From Thiobacillus sp. UBA2186 (GTDB lineage Bacteria; Pseudomonadota; Gammaproteobacteria; Burkholderiales; Thiobacillaceae): a stretch of 7,902 nt of DNA. Positions within the stretch are counted from its first letter, which is position 1. Every line of letters begins with the position of its first letter. Below, piece by piece: positions 1-6,484 of the stretch. The position numbers were made by a program, and so were the translations under genes. The notes under the pieces are model-generated. The model had not been told where the DNA came from. It ran no database searches and saw only the letters and a program-made list of their open reading frames with translations. The stretch spans positions 4,758 to 12,659 of the forward strand of contig DCVO01000167.1 in NCBI GenBank assembly GCA_002327405.1, written 5' to 3'.

Positions 1-1
1 C

Positions 2-499
2 GTGCCCGGCGAGGAAGCCGTGCGCAACTTCCGCAAGGGCCAGGAAGTGGAAGCCGTGGTGCTGGCCATCGACACCGAGCGCGAGCGCATCTCCCTGGGC
101 ATCAAGCAGCTGGAAGGCGATCCGTTCAACTCCTACGTCGGCAGCCATGAAAAGGGCAGCATCGTGAAGGGCGCCGTCAAGTCGCTGGACGCCAAGGGCG
201 CCGTGATTTCGCTTGACGGCGAGATGGACGGCTACCTGCGCGCTTCCGAAGTTTCGCGCGACCGCGTTGAAGACATGCGCACCCACTTCAAGGAAGGCGA
301 CGAGGTCGAGGCCATGATCATCAACGTGGACCGCAAGAACCGCGTGATCAACCTGTCCATCAAGGCCAAGGATTCGGCCGAGCAGGATGCGGCGATGAAG
401 AAATTCAGCGCCGAGTCCGCCGCGGCTGCCAGCGGCGCCACCAACCTGGGTGCGCTGCTCAAGGCCAAGATGGACACCAAGAACACCGACCAGCAGTAA
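2..499 (+). CDS. rpsA: 30S ribosomal protein S1, C-terminal part (5' end outside window)
   Basis: This is the last 165 residues of ribosomal protein S1, which binds mRNA on the 30S subunit and helps initiation on structured or weak ribosome-binding sites. The visible part begins inside the fifth S1 (OB-fold) domain: GEEAVRNFRKG, then the ERERISLGIKQL strand ending at about residue 37 and a DPF linker. A complete sixth S1 domain follows at about residues 51-123 (KGSIVKGAVKSLDAKGAV, GYLRASEVSRDRVED, VDRKNRVINLSIKAKD). The protein ends in an Ala/Lys-rich tail after that domain, as S1 often does. The GTG at position 2 is an internal valine codon, not the start; full S1 is about 550-570 residues, so most of the gene lies upstream. 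ihfB follows after a 50-nt gap, the usual proteobacterial arrangement. Identification is very secure. Confidence 0.97.
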   Translation: MPGEEAVRNFRKGQEVEAVVLAIDTERERISLGIKQLEGDPFNSYVGSHEKGSIVKGAVKSLDAKGAVISLDGEMDGYLRASEVSRDRVEDMRTHFKEGDEVEAMIINVDRKNRVINLSIKAKDSAEQDAAMKKFSAESAAAASGATNLGALLKAKMDTKNTDQQ

Positions 500-549
500 G
501 CTGGTCGGAAATTAAACCTGGGTCAGCAATAAAACAAACCTTGAGCGGA

Positions 550-837
550 ATGACCAAATCCGAACTCATCGCACGGCTTGCCGTCCGCCATCCGCAGTTC
601 CAGGGTGCGGACGCCGATCTGGCCGTGAAAACCATCCTCGATGCCATGATCAAGACCCTGGCCTCGGGCGGGCGTATCGAGATACGCGGGTTTGGCAGCT
701 TCTGCCTGAATTACCGTCCCGCGCGGATGGGGAGAAATCCCAAATCCGGAGAGAGGGTGGAGGTGCCGGCCAAGCAAGTGCCGCACTTCAAGGCAGGCAA
801 GGAGCTCAGGGAGAAGGTTGACTACCATCAGTCCTGA
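550..837 (+). CDS. ihfB: Integration host factor subunit beta
   Basis: A 95-residue DNA-bending protein of the HU/IHF family. It pairs with IHF alpha (encoded elsewhere) to bend DNA sharply at specific sites in recombination, replication and transcription control. The start MTKSELI, the core RIEIRGFGSF at residues 42-51, the arm motif GRNPKSGE at 61-68 with the intercalating proline P64, and the end VPHFKAGKELRE all match IHF beta. IHF alpha would have a longer MTLTKAE-like start, and the position directly after rpsA also favours beta. An in-frame TTG at 541 would add three residues (MSG), but ATG 550 gives the canonical N-terminus. The Shine-Dalgarno signal is poor: the purine run GAGCGGA abuts the ATG, leaving little spacing. 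The gene is probably transcribed both with rpsA and from its own signals; I see no terminator between them. Confidence 0.96.
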   Translation: MTKSELIARLAVRHPQFQGADADLAVKTILDAMIKTLASGGRIEIRGFGSFCLNYRPARMGRNPKSGERVEVPAKQVPHFKAGKELREKVDYHQS

Positions 838-852
838 TGGTTGTTTGACGGG

Positions 853-884
853 AAAACGGCGCATTTTTGCGCCGTTTTTCTTTT
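853..884 (+). terminator. Intrinsic terminator after ihfB
   Basis: A perfect 11-bp stem (853-863 with 868-878, core ACGGCGCA/TGCGCCGT) encloses a TTTT loop. The 3' arm runs into T-rich sequence (875-884, interrupted by one C). This is a textbook Rho-independent terminator 15 nt after the ihfB stop. It separates the rpsA-ihfB unit from the lapA operon. The A-tract on the 5' arm makes the element nearly symmetrical. Confidence 0.93.
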
Positions 885-935
885 CGACGGCCTGCGAATT
901 CACGGGTCTTCCCCTAAGGGTGGGGCGGGCTGGAG

Positions 936-941
936 TACAAT
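936..941 (+). promoter_or_regulatory. Possible -10 box of the lapA operon promoter
   Basis: TACAAT, one mismatch from the sigma-70 -10 consensus, lies 29 nt before the lapA ATG and after the ihfB terminator, where a promoter for the downstream operon is needed. I cannot find a convincing -35 hexamer at 16-18 bp spacing; that stretch reads GC-rich (around CCCCTAAGGGTGGGG, 911-925). The promoter is therefore weak, activator-dependent or misplaced by me. The call rests on position plus one hexamer. Confidence 0.4.
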
Positions 942-970
942 CTCTCCATAACAGATAAATACAGAAAGCT

Positions 971-1255
971 ATGCGCTATCTCGGCTGGGCCGTCAAAATC
1001 CTGATCTTTCTAGTGGTGCTGGGATTCGCCCTGCAGAACAGCCAGCCGGTCACGGTCCATTACTTTCTCGGGCATGTCTGGGAAGCCCCGCTCGTCGTGC
1101 TGTTGCTGGCTGCGTTCGTTCTGGGTGCGTTCCTGGGTCTGTTGGCCCTGTTGCCCACGCTGTTCCGCCTGCGCCGCGAGCGTACCAGGCTGCGCCGGGA
1201 ACTGGACGGCATGATCGACGCGAACACCGCCACTCCAACATCCTCCATCGGTTGA
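971..1255 (+). CDS. lapA: Lipopolysaccharide assembly protein A (LapA, YciS/DUF1049 family)
   Basis: A 94-residue inner-membrane protein. Two hydrophobic segments are visible, at about residues 5-21 and 40-62, separated by a short periplasmic-type loop with the family-typical QNSQPVTVHYF (22-32). A strongly basic amphipathic stretch (RLRRERTRLRREL, 66-78) is suited to a short cytoplasmic coiled coil. This is the LapA_dom/DUF1049 layout, and length is close to E. coli LapA (about 100 residues). In E. coli, LapA works with LapB in LPS assembly and in tuning LpxC turnover by FtsH. It is followed after 6 nt by lapB, the same order as in enterobacteria. The ribosome-binding site is weak (AGAAAG, 963-968). 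The family call is firm; function is carried over from E. coli. Confidence 0.9.
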   Translation: MRYLGWAVKILIFLVVLGFALQNSQPVTVHYFLGHVWEAPLVVLLLAAFVLGAFLGLLALLPTLFRLRRERTRLRRELDGMIDANTATPTSSIG

Positions 1256-1261
1256 TCGCAC

Positions 1262-2422
1262 ATGGAATTCGAGTTCTGGTGGCTGCTGGCCTTTCCGCTG
1301 TTTTTCGTCCTCGGCTGGCTGGCTGCGCGCATCGATATCAAGCAGGTCGTCACCGAATCGCGCACCGTACCCAATTCCTATTTCCGCGGTCTGAATTTCC
1401 TGCTCAACGAACAGCCGGACAAGGCGCTCGACGCCTTCCTGGAAGTGGTCAAGCTCGACCCGGAAACCATCGAGCTGCATTTCACACTGGGCGCGCTGTT
1501 CCGCAGACGCGGCGAGCTCGACCGCGCCATCCGCATGCACGAGAACCTGCTGGAGCGCGAGACCCTGGCCGAGGAGGATCGGCTGAAAGCGCTGGTCGAA
1601 CTGGGGCAGGACTACCTAAAGGCCGGTCTGCTCGATCGCTCCGAGGAGGTCTTTAACCGCCTGCTGGAAACGCCCTTTGCCGGGCAGGCGCGCCGCCATC
1701 TGCTCGAAATCTACGTGCAGGAAAAAGACTGGCACAAGGCCATCGAAGCTGCCATCGATCTGGACAGGCAATCGGCACGGCCGATGAATGCCGAGATCGC
1801 CCATTTCCATTGCGAACTGGCAGCACTGGCCATGGTGAAGGGCGACCACGCCGGTGCGCAGAAACATCTGGGCGAGGCGCTTGCCATCCACCGCCAGTGC
1901 ACCCGCGCCAACATCATGCTGGGCGATCTGCTGGCTGGACAGGGCGATCGTGAAGCCGCGCTGGCGACATGGCGGCTCATTGAGGCGCAAAGTCCGGCGC
2001 ACATGGTGCTGGTGGTGGAGCGCATGCTCGAAACCTTCAAGAAGCTCGACCGTCTGGAAGAGGGCCTGGACTGGCTGAAAGGCCTGCTTACACGCCATCC
2101 TTCGCTCGACATGTTCAACACTCTCTATCACGCCGTCATGGAAGCCCAGGGTGCGGAAGCCGCCTATCAGCTCGCGCGCGACGAGCTGCGGCGCAATCCC
2201 AGCCTGCACGCACTGGAGCGGCTGGTCGAAGCCGAGCTCATTACCGCGCCCGAGAACCGGCGCGAGGCCATCCAGAATGCCAAGAGCCTGATCCAGCGCC
2301 ATGTGCAGCGGCTGACGCGCTATCACTGCGGAAGCTGCGGCTTCAAGGCCAGCCAGTTCTTCTGGCGCTGCCCGGCCTGCGGACGCTGGGACAGTTTCGA
2401 TCCGGCGAGGCATGAAGAGTAA
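1262..2422 (+). CDS. lapB: Lipopolysaccharide assembly protein B (LapB/YciM), TPR protein with zinc ribbon
   Basis: A 386-residue protein, near the E. coli LapB length of 389. It has one N-terminal membrane anchor (about residues 5-20), then the family signature VPNSYFRGLNFLLNEQPDKA at 36-55. Tetratricopeptide-type helical repeats fill most of residues 40-335, facing the cytoplasm. A C-terminal rubredoxin-like metal ribbon has cysteines C356, C359, C370 and C373 (C-X2-C-X10-C-X2-C). In E. coli, LapB is an adaptor that directs FtsH to degrade LpxC, the committed enzyme of lipid A synthesis, and it is thought to coordinate LPS assembly at the inner membrane. Anchor, TPRs and all four metal ligands are intact, so the protein should be functional. 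No clear Shine-Dalgarno precedes the ATG, so coupling to lapA is likely. Its stop shares one base with the next ATG. Confidence 0.95.
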   Translation: MEFEFWWLLAFPLFFVLGWLAARIDIKQVVTESRTVPNSYFRGLNFLLNEQPDKALDAFLEVVKLDPETIELHFTLGALFRRRGELDRAIRMHENLLERETLAEEDRLKALVELGQDYLKAGLLDRSEEVFNRLLETPFAGQARRHLLEIYVQEKDWHKAIEAAIDLDRQSARPMNAEIAHFHCELAALAMVKGDHAGAQKHLGEALAIHRQCTRANIMLGDLLAGQGDREAALATWRLIEAQSPAHMVLVVERMLETFKKLDRLEEGLDWLKGLLTRHPSLDMFNTLYHAVMEAQGAEAAYQLARDELRRNPSLHALERLVEAELITAPENRREAIQNAKSLIQRHVQRLTRYHCGSCGFKASQFFWRCPACGRWDSFDPARHEE

Positions 2423-3156
2423 TGGTGAGGCGTGAGGCGTTAGGCGTGAGGCGGGAAGGCGCTAGGGTGATCGTTGCGCTGGATTATCCGGAGGCGAAGC
2501 CGGCGCTGGAACTGGCGGCGCGTCTTGCCCCTGCCGCCTGCCGTCTGAAGGTCGGCAAGGAGTTGTTCACTGCGGCCGGGCCCGATCTGGTGCGGGAGTT
2601 GGTGGGAAAAGGTTTCGGAGTCTTTCTTGATCTCAAGTTCCACGACATCCCCAACACCACCGCGGCGGCCTGTCGTGCGGCTGCGGAACTCGGCGTCTGG
2701 ATGCTGAACGTGCATGCCAGCGGCGGCCGCAGGATGATGGAGGCGGCGCGCGAGGCCGTGGACCAATCCGCAACTAAACCTTTACTGATCGGCGTCACCG
2801 TGCTGACCAGCATGGACGAAGCGGCCTTGCGCGAAACCGGTGTGGCGAGAAGTCCGCGCGAACAGGTGCTGCATCTGGCCGGGCTCGTGCAACAAAGCGG
2901 TCTTGATGGCGTGGTATGTTCGGCGCAGGAGGCCGCAGAACTGCGCATGCGATTTGGCCCGGGCTTTGCCCTGGTCACGCCCGGCATCCGCCCGGCGGGG
3001 GCGGATGCCGGGGACCAGTCGCGCATCATGACGCCCGCCAACGCGGTTCGCGCCGGGGCAGATTACCTGGTCATCGGACGGCCCATTACGCAGGCGGCGG
3101 ATCCGCTGTCCGCCCTGCAGCAAATCAATCAGGAAGTGGAGAAGGAACTGGCATGA
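2422..3156 (+). CDS. pyrF: Orotidine 5'-phosphate decarboxylase
   Basis: This enzyme makes UMP from OMP in the last step of de novo pyrimidine synthesis, in the cytoplasm. With ATG 2422 it has 244 residues. The TIM-barrel catalytic set is present: D21 in IVALD, K43 in RLKVGKE, and D70, K72 and D75 in DLKFHDIPNT. The phosphate-binding parts are VTPGIRP and VIGRPIT near the C-terminus. The pattern is that of the E. coli-type short PyrF. The first 15 residues (VRREALG then VRREGAR) are encoded by a degenerate 7-bp tandem repeat and have no family counterpart I recognise. In-frame GTG codons at 2425, 2446 and 2467 are other possible starts; 2467 would begin right at the conserved IVALD strand. 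ATG 2422 is preferred because it overlaps the lapB stop and follows GAAGAG (2414-2419). lapB-pyrF adjacency is also found in E. coli. Confidence 0.95.
   Translation: MVRREALGVRREGARVIVALDYPEAKPALELAARLAPAACRLKVGKELFTAAGPDLVRELVGKGFGVFLDLKFHDIPNTTAAACRAAAELGVWMLNVHASGGRRMMEAAREAVDQSATKPLLIGVTVLTSMDEAALRETGVARSPREQVLHLAGLVQQSGLDGVVCSAQEAAELRMRFGPGFALVTPGIRPAGADAGDQSRIMTPANAVRAGADYLVIGRPITQAADPLSALQQINQEVEKELA
2425..2467. repeat. Degenerate 7-bp tandem repeat (GTGAGGC) at the start of pyrF
   Basis: Four consecutive heptamers, GTGAGGC, GTGAGGC, GTTAGGC and GTGAGGC (2425-2452), are followed by decayed units (GGGAAGGC, GCTAGGG) to about 2467. Seven is not a multiple of three, but three units make 21 bp, so the translated product repeats every seven residues (VRREALG, VRREGAR). 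The repeat starts three bases after the shared A of the lapB stop and ends where conserved PyrF sequence begins. It therefore looks like simple-sequence DNA filling the intergenic or leader space rather than part of the enzyme. Confidence 0.85.
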
Positions 3157-4475
3157 AAATTACCGTCATCGGCACGGGCTATGTAGGTCTGGTGACCGGA
3201 ACCTGTCTTGCGGAAATGGGCAACAGCGTGCTGTGCCTGGATGTCGATCCGCGCAAGATCGCGATTCTGGAAGCGGGCGGCATTCCGATCTACGAGCCCG
3301 GCCTCGAGGACATGGTGAAGCGCAACGTGGCGGCCGGGCGCCTGCACTTCACCACCGATATCGAAGAGGGCGTGGCTTTCGGCACCATCCAGTTCATCGC
3401 CGTTGGCACGCCGCCGGACGAGGACGGCTCCGCCGACCTGCAGTACGTGGTGACGGCCGCGCGCAACATCGGCAGGCATATGCAGGACTACAAGCTGGTG
3501 GTGGACAAGTCCACGGTGCCGGTGGGCACGGCCGACAAGGTGCGCGCCGCGCTTGCCGAGGAACTGCAGAAGCGGGGTGCGGACCTCCCCTTCAGTGTCG
3601 CCTCCAACCCGGAATTCCTCAAGGAAGGGGCCGCAGTCGAGGACTTCATGAAGCCCGACCGCATCGTGGTCGGCACGGATAACGAGCATGCCACCGAGTT
3701 GCTGCGCAGCCTGTATGCCCCGTTCCAGCGCAGCCATGAACGCCTGATCGTCATGGACATCCGTTCGGCGGAACTCACCAAGTACGCCGCCAACGCCATG
3801 CTGGCGACGCGCATTTCCTTCATGAACGAGCTCGCCGTGCTGGCGGAGAAGCTCGGCGCCGACATCGAGCACGTACGCCAGGGCATCGGTTCCGATCCGC
3901 GCATCGGCTATCACTTCCTCTACGCCGGTTGCGGTTATGGCGGTTCGTGTTTCCCCAAGGACGTGCAGGCGCTGCGCCGCACGGCGCAGGAAAACGGCAT
4001 TCCGCTGCGGGTGCTGGATGCCGTCGAGGACGCCAACGAGGCTCAGAAGCAGCTGTTGCTGAACAAGCTTACCGCGCGCCTCGGCAACGACTTGAAAGGG
4101 CGCCGCTTCGCGCTTTGGGGGCTGGCGTTCAAGCCCAACACCGATGATATGCGCGAGGCGCCTTCGCGCGTCTTGATGGAAGCCTTGTGGGCCAGAGGCG
4201 CGCACGTGGCGGCGCACGACCCCGCGGCGATGGAGGAAACCCGCCGCATCTACGGCGAACATCCGCAACTGACCCTGGTCGACGAGCCCATGCAGGCCCT
4301 GGATGGCGCCGACGCATTGCTGATCGTGACCGAGTGGAAAGTCTTTCGCAGTCCCGACTTCGACGACATCAAATCGCGCCTGAAACAGCCGCTGATTTTC
4401 GACGGCCGCAATCTTTACGAGCCGGCCTTCGTGCGCGAGCGCGGCATCGAATACTTCCCCATCGGGCGCCAATGA
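3153..4475 (+). CDS. ugd: UDP-glucose 6-dehydrogenase
   Basis: This cytoplasmic enzyme oxidises UDP-glucose to UDP-glucuronate with two NAD+. UDP-glucuronate feeds capsule, exopolysaccharide or aminoarabinose/galacturonate-type LPS sugars. The 440 residues match the family's usual length. The N-terminal Rossmann motif is GTGYVG (7-12). VGTPPDEDG lies at 84-92, STVPVGT at 120-126 and NPEFLKEG at 152-159. The linker helix carries ELTKYAANAMLA with K210, and the active-site motif GYGGSCFPKD has the catalytic cysteine C266. The C-terminal UDP-binding domain contains ALWGLAFKPNTDDMREAPS and ends ...FDGRNLY. The ATG overlaps the pyrF stop as ATGA and has AAGGA six bases upstream. An upstream in-frame extension to 2916 is only pyrF read in another frame. 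The destination of its product cannot be told from this window; the neighbours suggest LPS. Confidence 0.97.
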   Translation: MKITVIGTGYVGLVTGTCLAEMGNSVLCLDVDPRKIAILEAGGIPIYEPGLEDMVKRNVAAGRLHFTTDIEEGVAFGTIQFIAVGTPPDEDGSADLQYVVTAARNIGRHMQDYKLVVDKSTVPVGTADKVRAALAEELQKRGADLPFSVASNPEFLKEGAAVEDFMKPDRIVVGTDNEHATELLRSLYAPFQRSHERLIVMDIRSAELTKYAANAMLATRISFMNELAVLAEKLGADIEHVRQGIGSDPRIGYHFLYAGCGYGGSCFPKDVQALRRTAQENGIPLRVLDAVEDANEAQKQLLLNKLTARLGNDLKGRRFALWGLAFKPNTDDMREAPSRVLMEALWARGAHVAAHDPAAMEETRRIYGEHPQLTLVDEPMQALDGADALLIVTEWKVFRSPDFDDIKSRLKQPLIFDGRNLYEPAFVRERGIEYFPIGRQ

Positions 4476-5398
4476 TTTCCGCTGCCGAACTGGCGAAAGC
4501 CCGGATTCTCGTCGTCGGCGATGTCATGCTGGACCGCTACTGGTTCGGCGATGTCTCGCGCATTTCGCCAGAGGCCCCGGTGCCGGTGGTCAAGGTCGGA
4601 AGGAACGAAGAGCGCCTGGGCGGCGCTGCCAACGTCGCGCGCAACGTCGCCGCGCTGGGGGCGAACTGTGCGCTGCTGTCGGTGGTGGGCGCGGACGAGG
4701 CAGGGCTGGCGCTGGTGAAGCTGCTCAAGGCCGAACGCATCGATGCCAAACTGCATGAGGACGGCAGCGTGGCGACCACCATCAAGCTGCGCGTCATCGG
4801 CCGCCAGCAGCAGTTGCTGCGCATCGACTTCGAAACCCAGCCCAGCCATGAAGTGCTGGCAGCCAAGCTGGAGGAATTCGAGCGCCTGGTCAAGGATTGC
4901 GACGTGGTGGTGTTGTCCGACTACGGCAAGGGCGGCCTGCTGCATATCGGCCGCATGATCAAGCGCGCGCGCGAATTCGGCAAGCGCGTGCTGGTCGATC
5001 CCAAGGGCGACGACTACGCGCGCTATGCCGGCGCCACTTTGCTGACTCCGAACCGCGCAGAGTTCCGGGAAGTCGCCGGCAGCTGGAAAAGCGAGGAGGA
5101 ATTCAACGCCAAGGCGGAAGCCCTGCGCGAGCAGCTGGAACTCGAAGCCCTGCTGATTACGCGCAGTGAGGAAGGCATGAGCCTGTTCCGTGAGGGCAAG
5201 GTTGACCATGTCGCCGCTCAGGCGCGTGAGGTTTACGATGTTTCCGGTGCCGGCGATACGGTCATCGCTGCGCTGGCCGTGTCACTGGCTGCGGGCGCGG
5301 ATTACGTGGAGGCGATGCGGCTGGCCAACAAGGCGGGCGGCATCGTCGTCGGCAAATTGGGCACGGCGGTTGTCACGCCGGAAGAACTGTTCGGATAG
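4472..5398 (+). CDS. hldA: D-glycero-beta-D-manno-heptose-7-phosphate kinase (stand-alone kinase, RfaE1/HldA type)
   Basis: A PfkB/ribokinase-family sugar kinase of 308 residues. It phosphorylates D-glycero-D-manno-heptose 7-phosphate at C1, an early step towards ADP-heptose for the LPS inner core. Visible motifs are the start RILVVGDVMLDRYWFGDVSRISPEAPVP-type region (11-38), GGAANVARN (50-58), LSDYGKG (148-154), DPKG (176-179), LTPNRAE (191-197) and the anion-hole/catalytic motif DVSGAGDT with base D262. E. coli HldE is about 477 residues because a nucleotidyltransferase domain is fused at the C-terminus. Here the protein stops after the kinase, with no HxGH-type domain before hldD. The adenylyltransferase (hldC/rfaE2) must be encoded elsewhere, as is common in betaproteobacteria. 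The start overlaps the ugd stop as ATGA and lacks a strong Shine-Dalgarno, implying translational coupling. Confidence 0.94.
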   Translation: MISAAELAKARILVVGDVMLDRYWFGDVSRISPEAPVPVVKVGRNEERLGGAANVARNVAALGANCALLSVVGADEAGLALVKLLKAERIDAKLHEDGSVATTIKLRVIGRQQQLLRIDFETQPSHEVLAAKLEEFERLVKDCDVVVLSDYGKGGLLHIGRMIKRAREFGKRVLVDPKGDDYARYAGATLLTPNRAEFREVAGSWKSEEEFNAKAEALREQLELEALLITRSEEGMSLFREGKVDHVAAQAREVYDVSGAGDTVIAALAVSLAAGADYVEAMRLANKAGGIVVGKLGTAVVTPEELFG

Positions 5399-5405
5399 AA
5401 AAAAC

Positions 5406-6398
5406 ATGTACTACGTCGTCACCGGCGCAGCCGGCTTTATCGGCGCCAACATCGTCAAGGCCTTGAACGATCGCGGCGAGACCAACATCATTGCCGTCGA
5501 CAACCTGACCAAGGCCGACAAGTTCAGGAACCTGGTCGATTGCGAGATCGCCGACTACCTGGACAAGAAGGACTTCATCAGCCTGATCGAAACCGGCGTG
5601 CTCGACGGCTCGGTCGAGGCGATGTTCCATGAAGGCGCCTGCTCCGACACCATGGAGACCGACGGCCGCTACATGATGGAGAACAACTACCGCTACTCCA
5701 TTTCGCTCTTGAAGTTCTGCCAGGACAACGACGCCCCTTTCCTGTATGCCTCGTCGGCCAGCGTGTACGGCGCCGGCCGCGTGTTCCGCGAAGAGCGCGA
5801 GCACGAAGGCCCGCTCAACGTATACGGCTATTCCAAATTCCTGTTCGACCAGACCGTGCGCCGCATGTGGGACGAGCGCGGCGCGCAGATCGTCGGCTTC
5901 CGCTATTTCAACGTGTACGGACCGCGCGAGCAGCACAAGGGACGCATGGCATCGGTCGCCTTCCACTTCTTCAACCAGTACCGCGAGCACGGCAAGGTCA
6001 GGCTGTTCGAAGGCTGCGAAGGTTATGCCAACGGCGAGCAGCGCCGCGATTTCGTGTCGGTGGAGGACATCGTCAAAGTCAATTTATGGTGCCTGGACAA
6101 CCCCGATGTCTCCGGCATCTTCAACCTCGGCACCGGCCGCTGCCAGAGCTTCAACGACGTCGCGGTGGCGACGGTCAATGCCTGCCGTGCGCGCGAAGGT
6201 CAGCCGCCGCTTGCCCTTGCCGACATGCAGGAGCAGGGCATCGTCGAATACATCGCCTTCCCGGAGGCGCTCAGGGGCAAGTACCAGAGCTACACCGAGG
6301 CCGACATGAGCGCGCTGCGCGAGGCCGGCTACGAGGCGCCTTTCCTGACAGTGGAAGAGGGCGTGGAAAGGTATGTGGCACATCTTGCAAGGCAGTAG
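5406..6398 (+). CDS. hldD: ADP-L-glycero-D-manno-heptose-6-epimerase
   Basis: An extended short-chain dehydrogenase that converts ADP-D-glycero-D-manno-heptose to the L-glycero form, the donor used for the LPS inner core. The 330 residues compare with about 310 in E. coli. The nucleotide-binding motif GAAGFIG is at 7-13, and FHEGACSDT at 74-82 is characteristic of the family. The catalytic serine S116 lies in YASSAS, and the YxxxK pair Y140/K144 in NVYGYSKFLFD. FRYFNVYGPRE, GRMASVAFH and RRDFVSVEDIV follow, then FNLGTGR. These residues align by number with E. coli HldD. Extra length appears near residues 204-212 (CEGYANGEQ) and around 256-272 (REGQPPLALADMQ), where E. coli is shorter. The gene starts 7 nt after the kinase and completes a two-gene heptose module. 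An upstream in-frame extension belongs to the kinase in another frame. Confidence 0.96.
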   Translation: MYYVVTGAAGFIGANIVKALNDRGETNIIAVDNLTKADKFRNLVDCEIADYLDKKDFISLIETGVLDGSVEAMFHEGACSDTMETDGRYMMENNYRYSISLLKFCQDNDAPFLYASSASVYGAGRVFREEREHEGPLNVYGYSKFLFDQTVRRMWDERGAQIVGFRYFNVYGPREQHKGRMASVAFHFFNQYREHGKVRLFEGCEGYANGEQRRDFVSVEDIVKVNLWCLDNPDVSGIFNLGTGRCQSFNDVAVATVNACRAREGQPPLALADMQEQGIVEYIAFPEALRGKYQSYTEADMSALREAGYEAPFLTVEEGVERYVAHLARQ

Positions 6399-6405
6399 AG
6401 CTGAC

Positions 6406-6468
6406 TACCGCGGAGTTCGCGGAGGACGCGGAGTGAACAAAATCAAACTCAGCGTCCTCTGCGGTTAA
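6406..6468. repeat. Imperfect inverted repeat/hairpin between hldD and cysM, with internal 9-bp repeats
   Basis: The left arm carries CGCGGAG three times at exact 9-bp spacing (6409-6415, 6418-6424, 6427-6433). The right arm (6447-6465) pairs with it: 6417-6434 against 6447-6464 gives 17 pairs, two of them G-U, with one mismatch (G6430/A6451) around a 12-nt A-rich loop. The outer ACCGC (6407-6411) can instead pair with GCGGT (6461-6465) if one 9-bp unit is skipped. No T-run follows, so it is not a standard intrinsic terminator. It resembles the small dispersed palindromic repeats seen between genes in many bacterial genomes. In RNA it could protect the hldD 3' end or lower read-through into cysM. 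Confidence 0.8.
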
Positions 6469-6484
6469 CTTGATGGACAGAACC

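Noticed and set aside
541..549. TTG 541 as the ihfB start
   Set aside because: It adds three residues before the conserved MTKSELI start of IHF beta. ATG 550 fits the family, although the ribosome-binding site is poor in either case.
1616..2413. A 265-codon minus-strand frame opposite lapB
   Set aside because: It is a shadow of lapB, whose TPR and zinc-ribbon sequence is clearly the coding strand. The antisense product has low complexity and no known motif.
2916..3152. Upstream extension of the ugd frame by 79 codons
   Set aside because: The stretch is inside pyrF, read in another frame. MKITVIGTGYVG at 3153 is the canonical N-terminus and has AAGGA at proper spacing.
3129..4472. A long open frame (447 codons) on the minus strand opposite ugd
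   Set aside because: It is the mirror of a highly conserved, catalytically complete ugd gene. GC-rich codon use removes stops on the opposite strand, and its translation shows no domain I recognise.
5867..6436. A 189-codon plus-strand frame overlapping hldD and ending in TAEFAEDAE
   Set aside because: It is hldD in the wrong frame running into the intergenic repeat; the composition is Arg/Gly/Ala-rich and typical of a shadow frame.
6447..6484. The hldD-cysM hairpin as an intrinsic terminator
   Set aside because: The stem is strong, but GCGGTTAACTTGATGG follows rather than a T-run, so a standard Rho-independent mechanism is not supported.
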